Below are positions 21,877 to 34,466 of a DNA stretch of 64,000 nucleotides, one piece after another. The notes below the pieces were generated by a model, which was given only the letters and a program-made list of their open reading frames with translations, made no database searches and was not told the origin of the DNA. Where the stretch lies: the NCBI GenBank assembly GCA_036346225.1, contig JARFIW010001104.1, positions 8,210,001 through 8,274,000 of the forward strand, read 5' to 3'. Numbering within the stretch: the first letter of the stretch is position 1; each line of letters opens with the position of its first letter. The stretch is from Platerodrilus igneus (lineage: Eukaryota > Arthropoda > Insecta > Coleoptera > Lycidae). The position numbers were made by a program, and so were the translations under genes.

Positions 21877-23778
21877 AACTGTAATTCTATTTAATGAACT
21901 CATTTAATCATATCTATTATAGGTACACTAGATTCAAATTATAACACTAATAAAAATCTTCACTGGCAAAAAAATGATATAATCACAAACAATTTGCCAC
22001 ATTAGATAGGTTCGTGTATGGCAACTAATGCCAAGGTCCTAGGTTTGACTCCTGACATGGATTGCTTGAAAAATGTTAGGTGAGCATTTTTCACAAAAAT
22101 ATGTCCTTGTTCGAATTAGAATGTGGGTCTCACGTGTTATCTTGCACGTTAAAGATCTCTCCTTGCTTGGAATAACAAGGGTTTGCCAACAAAATCTCTC
22201 GTTAAAAAAACTCTTCTTGACTAATGTAGTACCTTCTGGTGAATCATTGGAAAAATCAAAATATAGGATCACCAAGACAAAGAATCGCATATGGCAGAGC
22301 TGAAGAATGACCTTCTGTCATTTCTGCATATGAAACTTTTACAGTGGCATGCGGGTTTAGCGATCAAGAGAATTTGGTGAGACTGCAGAATTACACTAAA
22401 AGTGTACAGCAAGAGATTATATTGAAATTTTGATGCATAACTCCACTTGTGGACCTAATATTTTATTGCTCAATTCGTTCAATTAATGCAGAGCTATTAG
22501 ATAAAATATGCCAAGCATCCTCTCCCAGAGAAGACAAACCAGAGATGTTATTATGATATGCACCGTCAGTACAAAATTTATGGGCTGTACTTGGACAGAA
22601 TATATAAATGACTGTGACTACCACGTACATATATGGTAGTTGGTTGAATCAGTTGTTGGATAGGATATGTTTTATAAACCCAGCAATTAGTTTAATTTCT
22701 AGAACTAATATAAATGGTATCAACAAATCAAGTCTTGGAAAACATCTGACAGCTTCGAAAAGAAACGCTTGCATTAATTACACGTAACTATGAAAACAAC
22801 ACCTGAAAGCAAATGCTTTGCTTGCTCTTAATCTTGCAAAACACTTACGAGATTGCCCACGATTTATCAAAATGGAATTGAAAGAAAAATTAAATCTTTT
22901 GAACCTCAATGGTATCTGTAAAAAATGTCTGAAGAAACATTATATCAAATTTCCTAAATGATGAGCATAAGGTGCAAGATATATGATAAATAATTGTTAG
23001 AGCATAAGTTCAAATAAATTTAGTTGCACGCATTTTTCTCCTATGGGAAGTCTATATTCTCATCTTAAAACTGTTTCTTTTCACCCATAATTTACAACCT
23101 GCCCTTACTTTTCGTTTATATTACTACATTTTGACATTTTTAATTAACTACTTGTGGATAATTAAAATAAATCTTTCGCGTCGGGTCTAACCAGGGTCAT
23201 TTCTTTTTCTTTAAAATCCTCTCACGTGAAATACGTATGACTAGGTGCTTAATTTTTCTTTATGTAACTAGGTTAATATATTGTAATATTACATTTTCTG
23301 ATGATGTTTGCTTTGTAATCTAGTATCTGTGGATTTCACTAAATCAACTTTTTCTTTGTATTTAACCACATTGTAAAAACTTTATTTCGATCTTAGAATG
23401 TAACATTGTAAGCTATAGTTGTAATTGTTTCGGTGTATTATTAAATTGAATTATTTCTAATGATTGATGTACAAATGTTTTCTTAATTTTGTGAGAAATG
23501 CATAACATTGAAATATGTTTTCCCTGTTTGTGGTTTTAAAATACTATAAACCAGAGTTCCATCCTAATATGTATTTTACTATAAATAACTTTCTGGTTTT
23601 GTGGTTTGAATTTATTGCATGACGCCCTATGTTCTATACCTATTTAACATTCTTGTTTTTACATATCTATTACATTGTATGACTTATGAATTCTTTTATT
23701 TCAGCGGTTTTTATTGTTGCGATGTTTGTCCTATTCAATGACTAATGCATTATCTTAGTATTGTATTAAACTATACCA
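21877..23778. other. Intron sequence; weak SINE-like and gag-like traces
   Basis: Mostly AT-rich with no clear gene. A tRNA-like B-box trace (GGTTTGACTCC at about 22051) with a small stem (TGGCA...TGCCA) may mark a SINE remnant. The gag-like fragment is listed separately. From about 22990 to 23778 I see nothing, though its end may be the 5' UTR of the next LINE. Confidence 0.3.
22740..22960 (+). pseudogene. BEL/Pao-like gag zinc-knuckle remnant
   Basis: Plus-strand codons around 22840-22940 read HLRDCPRFIKMELKEKLNLL and GICKKCLKKH. The arrangement H-x-x-x-x-C-x-x-F...K-E-K...L-C-x-x-C-L resembles the knuckle region of BEL/Pao gag proteins. The frame is short and broken on both sides, so this is a tentative call. 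Confidence 0.35.
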
Positions 23779-23820
23779 ATGTCTTGCTTTAATTTATTAC
23801 CAATATATATTATTGAATGT

Positions 23821-24930
23821 ACAGGGAGATTGAAAATGTTGAGCTGTACTTTGTGTAAAGTAAGTAATAAAGTTTTTACCTGTGATAAATGTAAAAAGCT
23901 ATTTTGTGATGTATGCAGTAATATTACCTCTTCTGAAGTTCGATGCCTTGAACTCAAAAAGAGGGTGCTTCTATTCCACTGCAAAGAATGCTTGTCTAGT
24001 GTTAGTAATGATGACAATTACATACAAAACATTATCCAATTAAGCAATCAAGAAATATTGAAAAATCTCAGTACAATGTTTGAAAGTTTTAAAACTGAAT
24101 TCATGGAGATGGCTTCCAAAAAACTCACTACCCATCAACTTAATATGACCAATGAACCCATGAAAACGTATGCTAGCATAACTAAATCTGATCCAATACT
24201 TGTGGTAAAACCAGTAAACATTCAGCAAAGTAAGGATACTAAATCTGAAATTAAAGATGCAATCAACCCTGTTGAAATGGGGATTAATGTATCTAAAGTA
24301 TTTGAGGCATCAAAAGGCAAAGTTGTCATTGGGTGCAGAACTGAAATGGATCGTGATATGCTACAAAATAAGATTGCAGAAAAGTTAGGTAAAAGATATA
24401 ATGTAGAAGCCCTAATCTAAAAAACCAAAAGTACGAATAGTTAACGTTAAACATGACGATGTAGATGGAATGGATCACACTCAAATCCTAGAAAAATAAT
24501 CAAACAAAATAAAATACATTCTGAAGAAAACAGCTTCCATATTAAAGTTTTAAAAGTAATTGAAAATAAAAAGATGAGAAAGTCAACAATCATTTTGGAA
24601 GCTGATCGAAAAACACATAACCATCTAATAAATATGAAAACAGCTGCAATTGGTTGGTCAATGGGTATCATATACAATCATATCAACGTAACTCAGTGCT
24701 TCAATTGCCTCAAGTTCAATCATCATGCTCAGGATTGTAAGTCGGAAATAACATGTTCGTTGTGTGCTGGAAAACACAACTATAAAAACTGCAGCTCTGA
24801 TGTTAACAAATGCTCAAACTGTACATATGCAAAGGAAAAGTTGAACATGGATATTGATAACAGGCATCCTGCTGTACACAAAGAATGTCCCTGTTATATA
24901 CAAGCATACAAAGAGAAGCTGCAAAGATAG
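23821..24930 (+). pseudogene. LINE ORF1, PHD-like finger and CCHC knuckles
   Basis: From ATG near 23836 the protein begins LSCTLCKVSNKVFTCDKC and continues with KLFCDVCSNI and FHCKECL, a PHD/RING-like cysteine cluster in the first 60 residues. A central segment follows (MGINVSKVFEASKGKVVIGC). A stop at 24418-24420 and shifts near 24420 and 24500 break it. Frame 24574-24930 then holds CFNCLKFNHHAQDC, CSLCAGKHNYKNC and further cysteines, as in nucleic-acid-binding ORF1 proteins. Confidence 0.75.
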
Positions 24931-25016
24931 AATACTATACTCCTATATAGCAACTACATCAAAAAACTGTTTACAATATCTCACATGACCTAAAAAATCA
25001 GCAAATAATCCAGCCA

Positions 25017-27693
25017 TTGCGGTTATGTCTTATAAATATTCGTTCCATCAATTCCTGTTTCGATGATTTTGTATCTTTTATTTCATTAAATGATTGTGAT
25101 CTAATTGGGGTTGCAGAAACATGGCTCTCAAGTAACTTTCCATCTGCATTGATTAGCATTGCAGGTTACAATTTGATAAGAAATGATCGCCCAACTATAG
25201 GTGGGGATTATGCTGGTATATTGCCAGCAGTCTGGCGCATAAAATGTTGGATATAAATTATGTTGAACATCCTCAGTTAGAACAATTATGGATTAGCATT
25301 AAAACCAACAAACATAACATTGCAGCAGGACTTATTTATAGACCACCGAGTACATCATTGGAATGTTTAAATGATCTTGAACTGGTTCTTTCACATGTTT
25401 GTACAACATATGATGATATCATCCTTATTGGGGATGTAAATCTTGACTTCATTCAACATGACACAAGGTGTAAAAAATTAAGTTCACTGTTGAACATTTT
25501 CAATCTTACACAACATGTGAAGGATCCAACACGAATTACTGAAACTACATCAACATTAATCGATATAGTATGTGCCAGTCCTCAAATCAATATGATATCA
25601 TGTGAAACTATCGATCTCTATCACATGACTGATCACAGAGCAGTACTTTGTACATTTGATGTAAATGTACGCAAACATGAGCCATACTGCTTCACATACA
25701 GATGTTTTAAGAACTTTAATATGAATAACTTTAATTATGATGCTAGTCACATTCAATGGGATTTAATAAGATCATTACCAGACCTCAATGATAAAGTGAA
25801 TTATCTTAATAATGCAATAACATTATTATTTAATGAACATGCTCCAATACGTACAGCTTATATAAAAAAGAAAACGCCACCATATATAACGCCCACCATC
25901 AGACTGATGATACGTCTACGGCATTTGGAATATAGCAAGTATATTAAGACTAAGAACAATACTAAGCTTCGCTTTTATAAAGACCTAAAACATTATCACA
26001 ACAGCAGTAAGGAATGAAAAAAAAGCATATCTTGAATATCAATGCAGGAATAATATTAACAATCCTAAGCAGCTATGGAATATTTTTGATAGATGTCAAA
26101 TACATTCAAAAACGAAAACCCAAATTTCAAATGAAATTCAAAATCCTGATGAAGTCAACGAATTTTTTATTGAATCCATCCCAGATCGATCAATACCAAG
26201 TCATCAAATGAACTTTTACAATCAAAACATTCACAAAGCTATAAATGGGCCATTCATTCTACAACCAGTAAATGTAAATGTGGTAGAGAAATCGATCATG
26301 AAGATCAGGTCTAATGCTCAAGGATTTGATGGCATTAATAAGAAAATACTAGTGTTGGTAATGCCATTCATTATTAATGTTTTAACGCATATTATAAATG
26401 TATCACTAGAATCAGGCAAATTCCCTATAGCTTGGAAATATTCGACTATCACTCCAATTGCTAAAAAACCTCTGGCTACTACATATGCTGATTTACGCCC
26501 AATTAGTATATTGCCTATAATGTCAAAGGTTATGGAACACATAGTTTACACACAACTAATTGAACACATATCCAAATGGAACTTGTTACCCACATTCCAA
26601 TCTGGATTTGCACTGGCTATAGCACAGCAACTGCACTAAGTAAGGTTGTTAATGATCTTACATGCTCAATTGATGCATCAAATATTGTTTATCTATTATT
26701 TCTAGACTTCAGTAAGGCGTTTGACTTAATCAATCATAACCTGCTTGTTGCTAAGCTTCGTTTCTATGGGTGCGATAATATTGCAACAGAATGGTTTAAA
26801 GACTATTTGAGTAACAGACAGCAATCAGTTAAACTACATGGACAACAGTCCCAGTTCTGCTGTGTTTCACGAGGTGTTCCACAGGGTAGTATCTTGGGCC
26901 CTCTACTCTTTGCTATTTTTACGTCAGATTTTCCAGAAATACTATCACCAGAATGCAAATATCATATGTATGCAGATGATATCCTACTTTATGTTTCTAG
27001 TAATGTTTCACTTGTCGATGATGCAATAGTAAAACTGAATGAAAATCTTGTTGTAGTGGATAAATGGGTACACGACAATGGTCTTATCCTTAATGCTAAC
27101 AAAACACTTGCATTACTCGTTGGTTCACAGGTAAACCATGTTAAATCTGAAGTGCAAAGATCTCTAGATATCAAAATAAACAATAAGGTAGTGACATTTG
27201 CTGACTGTGTTAAATATTTAGGCCTTTCTCTCGACAAGCATCTTACGTTTGAAAAACATATCAACAAAAGAATAGGTTTGTGTTATAGTAAAATGCGGAC
27301 CCTTTACAGATACAAATTTCTGTTAAGCTCAAACATTAAATGGAACTTATGTAATAGTGTTGTGTTGTGTCATATAGATTACTGTAGTGTAGTTTACTAT
27401 AAATTTTGGCAGGCTACTTAAGGCAAAGAATACAAGTACTTCAGAATGTATGTTTTAGATATTCATATAATATTGAGCGTAAGCAACATATAACACCATA
27501 CTATAATTCTAAGAGTATACTTAAATATGATAAACGTGCAGAACTCCTTTTCGCTGTGTACATATATGCTATATTAACCAAATGTAGACCAAACTACCTG
27601 TTAGAAGCTATACAAATCAGAGCTACTCAGCATAGTATTAACCTACGAAATACAAATGATTTCAGTATTCCAACACTCAACAAAGAAATTTGA
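25017..27693 (+). pseudogene. LINE ORF2, endonuclease and reverse transcriptase
   Basis: The endonuclease starts with LCLINIRSINSCFDDF and VAETWL (25017-25256) and continues after a shift in 25244-26017 with GLIYRPPS, IGDVNLDF, KDPTRITET and MTDHRAVLCTF. The reverse transcriptase occupies 26208-27421 in two overlapping frames. Motifs are SNAQGFDGINKKIL, LFLDFSKAFDLINHNLL (motif A), GVPQGSILGPLLFAIF (motif B), MYADDILLYV (motif C) and VKYLGLSLDKHL. The C-terminal block is in 27406-27693. At least four frameshifts interrupt it; catalytic residues appear intact. Confidence 0.85.
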
Positions 27694-27984
27694 ATCATGT
27701 TATGCTTATGTAGCACCTGTTTTAATAAACAAATATAGAACACTATTTGACGAGACTAATAATAAAAATATATTTAGGCTAAAATTTTATGATGTATTAA
27801 TAAGGGAGCAGCGACTGTCTTAGACTATCCTAGATGTTTATTGTATTATGTATATAATCGTATATTTTGTATTTTATATTTAAGGGTGGAATCTAAAATC
27901 AGCAGTGCTGAATTCTATCCCTTTTGGTATAAAACCAATAAAGTGATTTGATTTGATTGATTTGATTTACCATTTACTTGGTGA

Positions 27985-28730
27985 TAGTTCTTACCAAAAA
28001 GTCGATAAAACAGTTTACGAAGTCGGTAATACAGTTTAAGAGTTCATAAATACATCGCGCAAGCGCAATGAATAAGAAAGCGACGCCCCTGGCGGCCGGA
28101 AGCGCGAACCTTATTACAGATTCCGCGTTGCCAACTACCATGACGTCACCGATACACAAGTTAAATTGCGCAATTACGCCATATATAAATTTAATTAGGA
28201 AGCAATTATGACTATAATGTACTACTTACATAAGGAATCCGAACGTCCTGCGGGGCTCCATCCCGGAGAAATTAAAGATGGTAACTGCTCCGGTGCTGTT
28301 GGTAAAACATGGACATCCGGGGTCGTCTCGTCGTGGAGTCCGGTACGTCTATGGCTTCAAATTCATCACCTATGTAGGGATCGGATTAGGAAAAAACCAG
28401 GTAAAGGGCGACAACAAAGATAATTAGGCAGGATATCTACATAGGTAAAGCTAACGATACGTTACCAAAAAAAACGACCAGTTCACTCAAAGATCAAAGG
28501 CAAAAAGCCACGTTGAAGCGTCTCACCCAAAACTCTCACCACTTTTCCCCCTCTTTTATCTTTTACACATCGGCGCGAACTTATTCGTACAACCCTGTAG
28601 TGTCGCGCACTCTGCACAAATGCACTATGACGTAACGGAAGTACACTGCGTCTTTTGAAATTATGGCGCGAAACTCCCGCACATCAAACTAACCTAATAA
28701 CAATGTTTAAGTGCCGATTGGCACGTAACA
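27985..28730 (-). repeat. Diverged solo LTR related to the Gypsy A/B LTRs
   Basis: The right end is GCACGTAACA, the complement of the TGTTACGTGC that opens the LTRs at 51740 and 57141. Shared landmarks in reverse order include AACGATACGTTACC, GATAATTAGGCA, CTACATAGGTAA, CCTATGTAGGGAT and CTTACATAAGGAATCC. No internal retrotransposon sequence adjoins it, so it looks like a solo LTR left by recombination. The lower end meets the LINE tail at about 27966 and is probably truncated by it. It lies about 260 bp upstream of host exon 4. Confidence 0.65.
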
Positions 28731-28989
28731 AATTATACTAACTGCCCTAATTGAAATTATATTTTCTAAAAACAAAAAAATTAAAATATCATTCTTAATT
28801 AATATTAACTATTCATGAAATTTACTATACAGGGAACATCAAAATTAATTTGCATCTTTAGGATTAATTTTCCTCTTTTTACGTCTGGTTTTTGTTTAAT
28901 GTAACGCCAAGACGTTACAAACCTAGTAATTGAGTATAGGTAGAATGGTAATGAACGTTTCATATTTGATATCATTCTTTTTGTTTTAG

Positions 28990-29132
28990 ATGTGTTTGGG
29001 ATTATTTGAAGTTTTGGATTGCATTTTAACAAACTTATTGAAAAATGGTAAAATCGACTTCTGTTATGTTCAGTCAGTTCCTGCAGAATTGGCCACTGCT
29101 CTCTTATCAACATTTCAACATTGCAAAGAAAG
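28990..29132 (+). CDS. FIRRM/C1orf112-like protein, exon 4
   Basis: The acceptor is TTTTGTTTTAG and the donor GTAATA at 29133. The exon enters in phase 0 from exon 3 and leaves in phase 2 (codon AG|T) into exon 5, so it supplies exactly the phase change the flanking exons need. It encodes LFEVLDCILTNLL, SVPAELATALL and FQHCKES, which resembles the LP-S-x-x-x-x-x-I-x-x-x-F-x-H-C-K-x-S-E segment of FIRRM. It is isolated between a 22.2-kb and a 17.0-kb intron. Confidence 0.65.
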
Positions 29133-29179
29133 GTAATACACAAGAGGGATTCACATTGTTTCTGTTGCTCATTTCCTAT

Positions 29180-29181
<2 letters not shown>

Positions 29182-29231
<50 letters not shown>
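29182..29231. repeat. (TA)n microsatellite
   Basis: About 25 uninterrupted TA units lie 50 bp downstream of host exon 4. Confidence 0.97.
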
Positions 29232-29234
<3 letters not shown>

Positions 29235-30563
29235 CTATCTGTCCTAAACCTTTATTTAAAACAAATTTAATGAACATAAGGGTTTTAGTGCTATATTAGT
29301 TAATCATGCATTTTGTGATTTTCTATTTTAAATACAAGGCAAGAATATTAGAAGCATAATACAGTGTACTCTCGATTAACCAGGTATAGATTATTCGGTT
29401 TACGGATTATACCTGCTTAAAATAAATTAACTTTTCAAAAATTCATGATTAGAATATGTGACAATTGAAACAAAATGTGGTATGTACATTGGTGTTTCTG
29501 GTTTGGATTTTGGTGGATATATAAAACTTTTGCTACATTCTATTAGTGTGTTGCCCACTGAGTGAATAGTAATGAATTTGGAGTACGGATTGATTTTTTA
29601 CAAGCACCTAACATTTTATATCTGCACCCTGTAAAAATGCAAAAAGTATATGCCTCAAATATGTTCCTACATTTTTAAATCAAATTAATATTGTTGCTAC
29701 AGCTTATGTATATATTTCGATTACTCAATTTTTTAATGATAAATCCTTTTTTTAATCTAGATTTTCTATGAACTAATGTAAATTTGTACTTTTTAAATCA
29801 TAATTGAAAGGTAATTTTGTTCAGTATGAAGAATTATTTGTCTTTATTTTGTTATAGGTATAACAGTGATAATCTACCTATTTGTTAATAAAAATAATAT
29901 GTATGAATAACATGTAAATCATTCGTAAATAAGTAAAGGATGGCTAACTATCTTTCATGAATGAATGCACACCAATTAAGTGAGTTTGTTGAATACGATA
30001 AGACAGGTGAAGACTTTAGATCAGATAAGATAACACGTTTTAATGACCATAAGTATAAATTATAACTAGAGCGATAATCAATGAGTATTTTACATTTATT
30101 TGTACATAAAGCTTACGATTGCAATGAATTAAACTGTCAGCTAATTAAGAATAATCACGCGGAGATTAATATTCCTTGAAACTTGTCTTGTTATGCTCCA
30201 AAATACATAGAAGTCGACCTTTCAAAACATTCAGGTGTTCATTTAACGATCGTTTAAAATAATAGTTCTAGGAGTTTACATTTCACAGTATTTTATATAT
30301 AACCAACGTCTGTTTGTTTGTTAAGAAAGCTCTTTACCTTGGAATTATTGATTTTTCATGCTCTGACGCGTTTTCTGACGTTATAACCCTTTAAATTAAA
30401 CTACATTAAATTAATTATGCATTTCTATTGTCTTATAAAGCTGATTTTCATTATGAATCTATTACCTTTTAATGCCTAATTATAACAATACGTCAACCCT
30501 TGTTAATTTAAATTAAATAATTGAAATACATTTTTGCGCGTATATAAATGGTTCCTTCCTCTA
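29232..30563. other. Intron sequence with a Tigger-like terminus
   Basis: Near 29361 the sequence CAGTGTACTCTCGATTAACC followed by ATTATTCGG and GGATTATACC resembles the terminal and subterminal repeats of pogo/Tigger elements (CAG-T...CTCTCGATTA). No matching second end was found. The rest is AT-rich intron without recognisable content. Confidence 0.35.
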
Positions 30564-31486
30564 TACAGGGTGTTTGAAATTGCATTGTTTATCCCCAAAT
30601 TTAACCCTTTAAATCCACTACATAATCCCCCTATTTTAATTCTAAGAAAACTACTTCGTGTTTTCTGCATTTAAATATTTATTCACTAATCTAATCTTAC
30701 ATGCTATTTCTATACACCTATCTACCCAACTAACACTACCTATGCCTATTTATCCAACCTATCACTACTTATCTACCTATTTCTACACTTATCTCTACTT
30801 ATTTCTATCCATCTACATCTATCTTTATTTAGAATTAACTATTCACACTGATCACTATCTTTTACCTAACTATTTCTATCTATTACTAACTCTTTATCCT
30901 CTTATTTCATTCTATTTTCTCTTTTTATTTCCTCCTTTCGTCTTTTATTGACTCTTTAAGTACCTCTTTTGTACTTTTTTCTTTATCTTCACTTTTCATA
31001 CTTTTAACCCTACCTACTATCACTATCTGTATCTTATCCTAACTATACACACTTAATTCTATATCTACATTTAACTATCTCTCATATTTATCCTATACCT
31101 AATTTTATTTTTCTATGAACACTTACTTCTACTTCTCTATATACACCTATCCATATTTATCCTATTTCTACCTATACTTTTCTATCTACACCTATTTCTA
31201 TCTCTATCTATTTAAATTTTACACTACCATTCACCTATCTCTATATTTTCGTTCATTAAGCCTCATTTCCTTATTTAAATCTAACTCTTTTCTTGACCCT
31301 CCAAGTCTTTCTTCTTACAATCTTAATACTCTTCATCCCTATTTCTCCTCCAACTATTTCTATACTTATTATCCCTGTTATTTTACATAAAATAAAATCA
31401 TCCCTATTATCCTGACTCTTAAATATTTCTTTTTCAGTCCCTACACTTGTCTGTTTCTCATTTATTATTATTTCTTTTTCTGCGGA

Positions 31487-32080
31487 TCAACCCAACGATA
31501 CTACCTCAACATCTTTATCTCTCCCCTCTATACAAAACTTTTCATCTCTTCTAGACCCTTCATGTACAATATTCATCTCATAAAAATCTTTTAAATTCAA
31601 ATTCAAATTACCAAAATTATCTTTGCTCCTTAACTCACTTATGCCTACTTTTATCTCTCGTGGGTCACATAATGCTGTTTTTACTTCTATCTTCATTACT
31701 TTTGACTCGTTATCCACTATTGATGCTGCGCTTGACTCTACCTCTACTTGTTCAGCCTCTTCGTTCACTATCAATTGTACCTCTTCTAACTTCTCCTCAT
31801 TATATTCACCTGAGTCGATCTCTTTCACTTCTTCATCATCTCCCTCTATACTATTAATACATAACCCCTTGTCATCTTCTGTGACCTCATAACTTGCCTT
31901 CCAGGGCAATATCCTATCCCCAATCCTAACTATTTTCCTCTCCATACCAATTATAACCCCTAACTTCATCATACAATCGACCTCTAATATCCCTTTAAAC
32001 TTTAACCCAGGTATAATTATAAATTTTTGTTCACAGCTAACTGAACCTAACTCTACTTTTAAAATAACCACGCTATTCAC
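31487..32080 (-). pseudogene. Retropepsin-like fragment with acidic tail
   Basis: The frame of 197 codons begins SVVILKVELGSVSCEQKFII and IPGLKFKGILEVDCMMKLGV, which resembles the second half of a retroviral-type aspartic protease (hydrophobic strand then a G-x-D-x-L-like turn, here VDCM). A Glu-rich segment follows (EEVKEIDSGEYNEEKLEE). Upstream, around 32100-32200, broken codons may hold the first half, including an Asp-containing active-site strand that I cannot confirm. The frame ends just before the pyrimidine-rich tract. Confidence 0.45.
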
Positions 32081-32351
32081 AACAGCAAATCGCTTTTTAT
32101 TCGGTGCAACTTCTTTTTATTGGCATTATCCTGTCACGCACTTTATCTTTAATTTCATTTACGAATTCCTCCGATACTCAATTCGCTTCAGCTCCTGAAT
32201 CTAATAATGCACCTAAATTTTTCTCAAAAATTTTATCTCAATTATGGGCAACCAAATTTTTCTATAATTTCTGGCTCAATTTCCTCTATTTTTAAAAATT
32301 CCCTAGGATGTTCGTATTTGTACACAGTGATGTCTAGTGGTTTGTCTTCAT

Positions 32352-33349
32352 CTAAAAATCCTGTCCAGGTCTGGTCTCCCTACTCGGTCCTGGTCTTGCT
32401 ACCACTTCGGCATATGTCCGCGGCGTCTCTGCTCTGTTCGCGTTGTCACTTTCCCTCTTGTTGGTCCTCTGTGTCCCCCTTATGTCTGGCGAACTGTTCT
32501 GTCTCGTTACTCCCGGTCTTGGTGCAGGTCCCCTCCCTACACTGTTACTCCTAAAAAAAGTTCGTCTTGGTTCCCAGTTATGTCTATTGTATTGAAAATT
32601 AGTCCCCCGTCTTGGGTAACTGTCCCGTCTGTTGTCGAACCTAACCGTGTTTACCTGTCGTTCCCTTGGTTCCCGAGGTCGTCCACTGCTTACGTCGTCA
32701 TACCTCTGCAGGTACTCCAAAAACATCTCCCGATCTACGATATTTTGCAACGCCACATGTTGCCGAACCTCAACCTCAAAATGTCGTGAAAGGTATTTTA
32801 TAATTTGTCGGTCAGTCAATGGAAGGTTAAGTTGCTTAGCTATGCTATACTTTTGTATAGCATATTGCTCCCTACTTCCTGAAAATTCCCCTTTAAATTT
32901 ACCTGTGATCAGAAGATCGTCTCGTACCTGGTCCTGTCTGTGATCACTCCAGTAATGTTTCAAAAACTTGTCCTCAAAGTCAGTGTAAGTGTCTATTTCT
33001 TGTCCAATTAAGATGTACCATGTTCTGCATGGTCTTTTAGTAAAGCTTTCACAACATTCAATTTCGCCTGTTCGTCATATAAATTGTTTATTAAACCTCT
33101 AACGTTATTAATGAATATTTGAGGGTTTACCCTACTATCTCCATAAAATTTCATTTGCTGCTCCAGCGACATATTACCTGTTACAAATCTTGGACCATCC
33201 CCCATCAGAGTTGCCACATTTTGTTTGATCCCTGTCACTTCTCTCTCTACCCGACCTAACTGATCCTTACACGAGTCCGTTACCTCAGTCATTTTAGCAT
33301 TAATCTCGTCCTCACAGAAAATCCTTACATCTGTCCTTAACTGTCCCAT
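32352..33349 (-). pseudogene. Ty3/Gypsy-like gag
   Basis: Two frames (33349-33008 and 32963-32352) make one gag-like protein. It has an N-terminal coiled segment (RVEREVTGIKQNVATL) and a core with QQMKFYGDSRVNPQIFINNV, LYDEQAKLNVVKALLKD, then KHYWSDHRQDQVRDDLL, GSREQYAIQ and ADRQIIKYLSRHF-like helices. An arginine-rich C-terminus (RRDSYPRRGTN, GRGPAPRPG) follows instead of CCHC knuckles. A frameshift near 33000 separates the frames. This capsid-like arrangement is common in insect Gypsy-group elements and related domesticated genes. Confidence 0.65.
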
Positions 33350-33530
33350 TTCCTGGGTGTCCCATTTAAAAAAATATAAGTTTAGTATGCTCTGGAATTA
33401 TGAAACACCCTGTATGCTTCCAAATATTTTTAAAATGTGCACTTTAGGTATGCCTAATATGCCTCCAAATTTGGTTTACGTAGCTTTTATAATAACGGAG
33501 TTATCGACCGTTGCCACACTAAAAACTCAT

Positions 33531-33532
<2 letters not shown>

Positions 33533-33572
<40 letters not shown>
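33533..33572. repeat. (TA)n microsatellite abutting a Penelope-like fragment
   Basis: About 20 TA units immediately precede the GIY-YIG-type fragment. Penelope-like elements often sit beside TA repeats. Confidence 0.95.
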
Positions 33573-33575
<3 letters not shown>

Positions 33576-33962
33576 TGTTGATAATTTCTTGACCATCTGT
33601 AGAACATAAAAATAGGACGCACACAATATAAAAAATTAATTGTACTGAATGCCCTGGTGTATACATTAGAAATACAAAACAATATATCCACAAGCGAATT
33701 TATGAACATAAATACACAATAAAAACGAACAATAAAAAAAAGCACAGCACTTGCAACACACGCAATAGATAACCTCCACCAATTTGATTTTAATAATGTT
33801 AATATTTTAGGAACAGAGCAGAATGATAATAAAAGAAACATAATAGAAACTTTACACATACACAAACACACAAATGCCATCAATTCAAAAACCGATCAAG
33901 ACGACTTCATCAATATTTACCACAACCTAATTGCTTAAATATCCAAATATCACAATTAATGC
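33573..33962 (+). pseudogene. Penelope-like element, GIY-YIG endonuclease end
   Basis: Plus-strand codons from about 33640 read YCTECPGVYIRNTKQYIHKR and IYEHK, then after a shift a His-containing segment (HQFDFNNVNILG) and RNIIETLHIHKHTNAIN before the stop near 33938. This matches the C-terminal GIY-YIG nuclease of Penelope-like elements (VY-x-x...Y-I-x-x-T...R-x-x-E-H-K...E-x-x-H-I-x-K). The GIY half appears degenerate and the reverse transcriptase is missing. Confidence 0.6.
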
Positions 33963-34405
33963 TAGAATGATTGTAAATATACATGTTATATGTATGTTAT
34001 CTAACCTTCATGGTCACTCCCACTTTACACTGTGATCACACTTACTATACTAGTTTCAAGCAATTTATTTATTACTTTGTTAATAGTCTACACTTGACAA
34101 CATTTGACCTACGGTCAAACTTTTATTTAAACAAGTATGTATAACACCATACTAAAATTTATTATAATACTCATTTCAAAAAAGAAGTTTTGGTTTGTAT
34201 AAATGTTTTATTAGTATTTTAATTAACTTTTTTGTACATTACAGACAATTTTAATTGAAAATGGTCGCTGACCAAACGTCTTAACAACAAAAAAACTGAT
34301 GTAATTTATACCATATTTTTATTAACTATTTTATTATACTGACAAAAGATATTGTACCTATAAATTACATATTATTTTGATGACCAAAATCCAGGAACTG
34401 CTGAT

Positions 34406-34407
<2 letters not shown>
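33963..34407. other. AT-rich intron, nothing recognised
   Basis: No frame, repeat or RNA gene seen between the Penelope-like fragment and the TA repeats. Confidence 0.5.
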
Positions 34408-34449
<42 letters not shown>

Positions 34450-34466
34450 CAAAATTTATTTGTGGG

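Larger units (their letters stand above)
23779..27965 (+). mobile_element. Jockey/CR1-like LINE, near full length, frameshifted
   Basis: ORF1 (about 23821-24930) and ORF2 (25017-27693) lie in order on the plus strand. A 3' UTR of about 270 bp follows and ends in a TTTGATTTGATT-type tail at 27944-27966. ORF1 has an N-terminal cysteine-rich finger and C-terminal CCHC knuckles; ORF2 has an APE endonuclease and reverse transcriptase. Several frameshifts interrupt both. The tail abuts an LTR-like sequence at 27985. Confidence 0.85.
30564..33413 (-). mobile_element. Gag/protease-coding element between short inverted termini
   Basis: TACAGGGTGTTT at 30564-30575 is matched by AAACACCCTGTA at 33402-33413, a 12-bp inverted pair. 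Between them the minus strand encodes a gag-like protein (33349-32352) and a protease-like region (32080-31487). A segment of about 830 bp (30640-31470) is strikingly pyrimidine-rich on the plus strand (CTATCTAC-, TTTCTA-type words). No reverse transcriptase or integrase is visible. Whether the termini define one element, or the gag/protease part is a truncated LTR retrotransposon, is open. Confidence 0.4.

Noticed and set aside
30658..31390. Tyr/Leu/Ser-rich plus-strand frames that look like membrane proteins
   Set aside because: They arise from the low-complexity pyrimidine-rich tract and have no domain structure.
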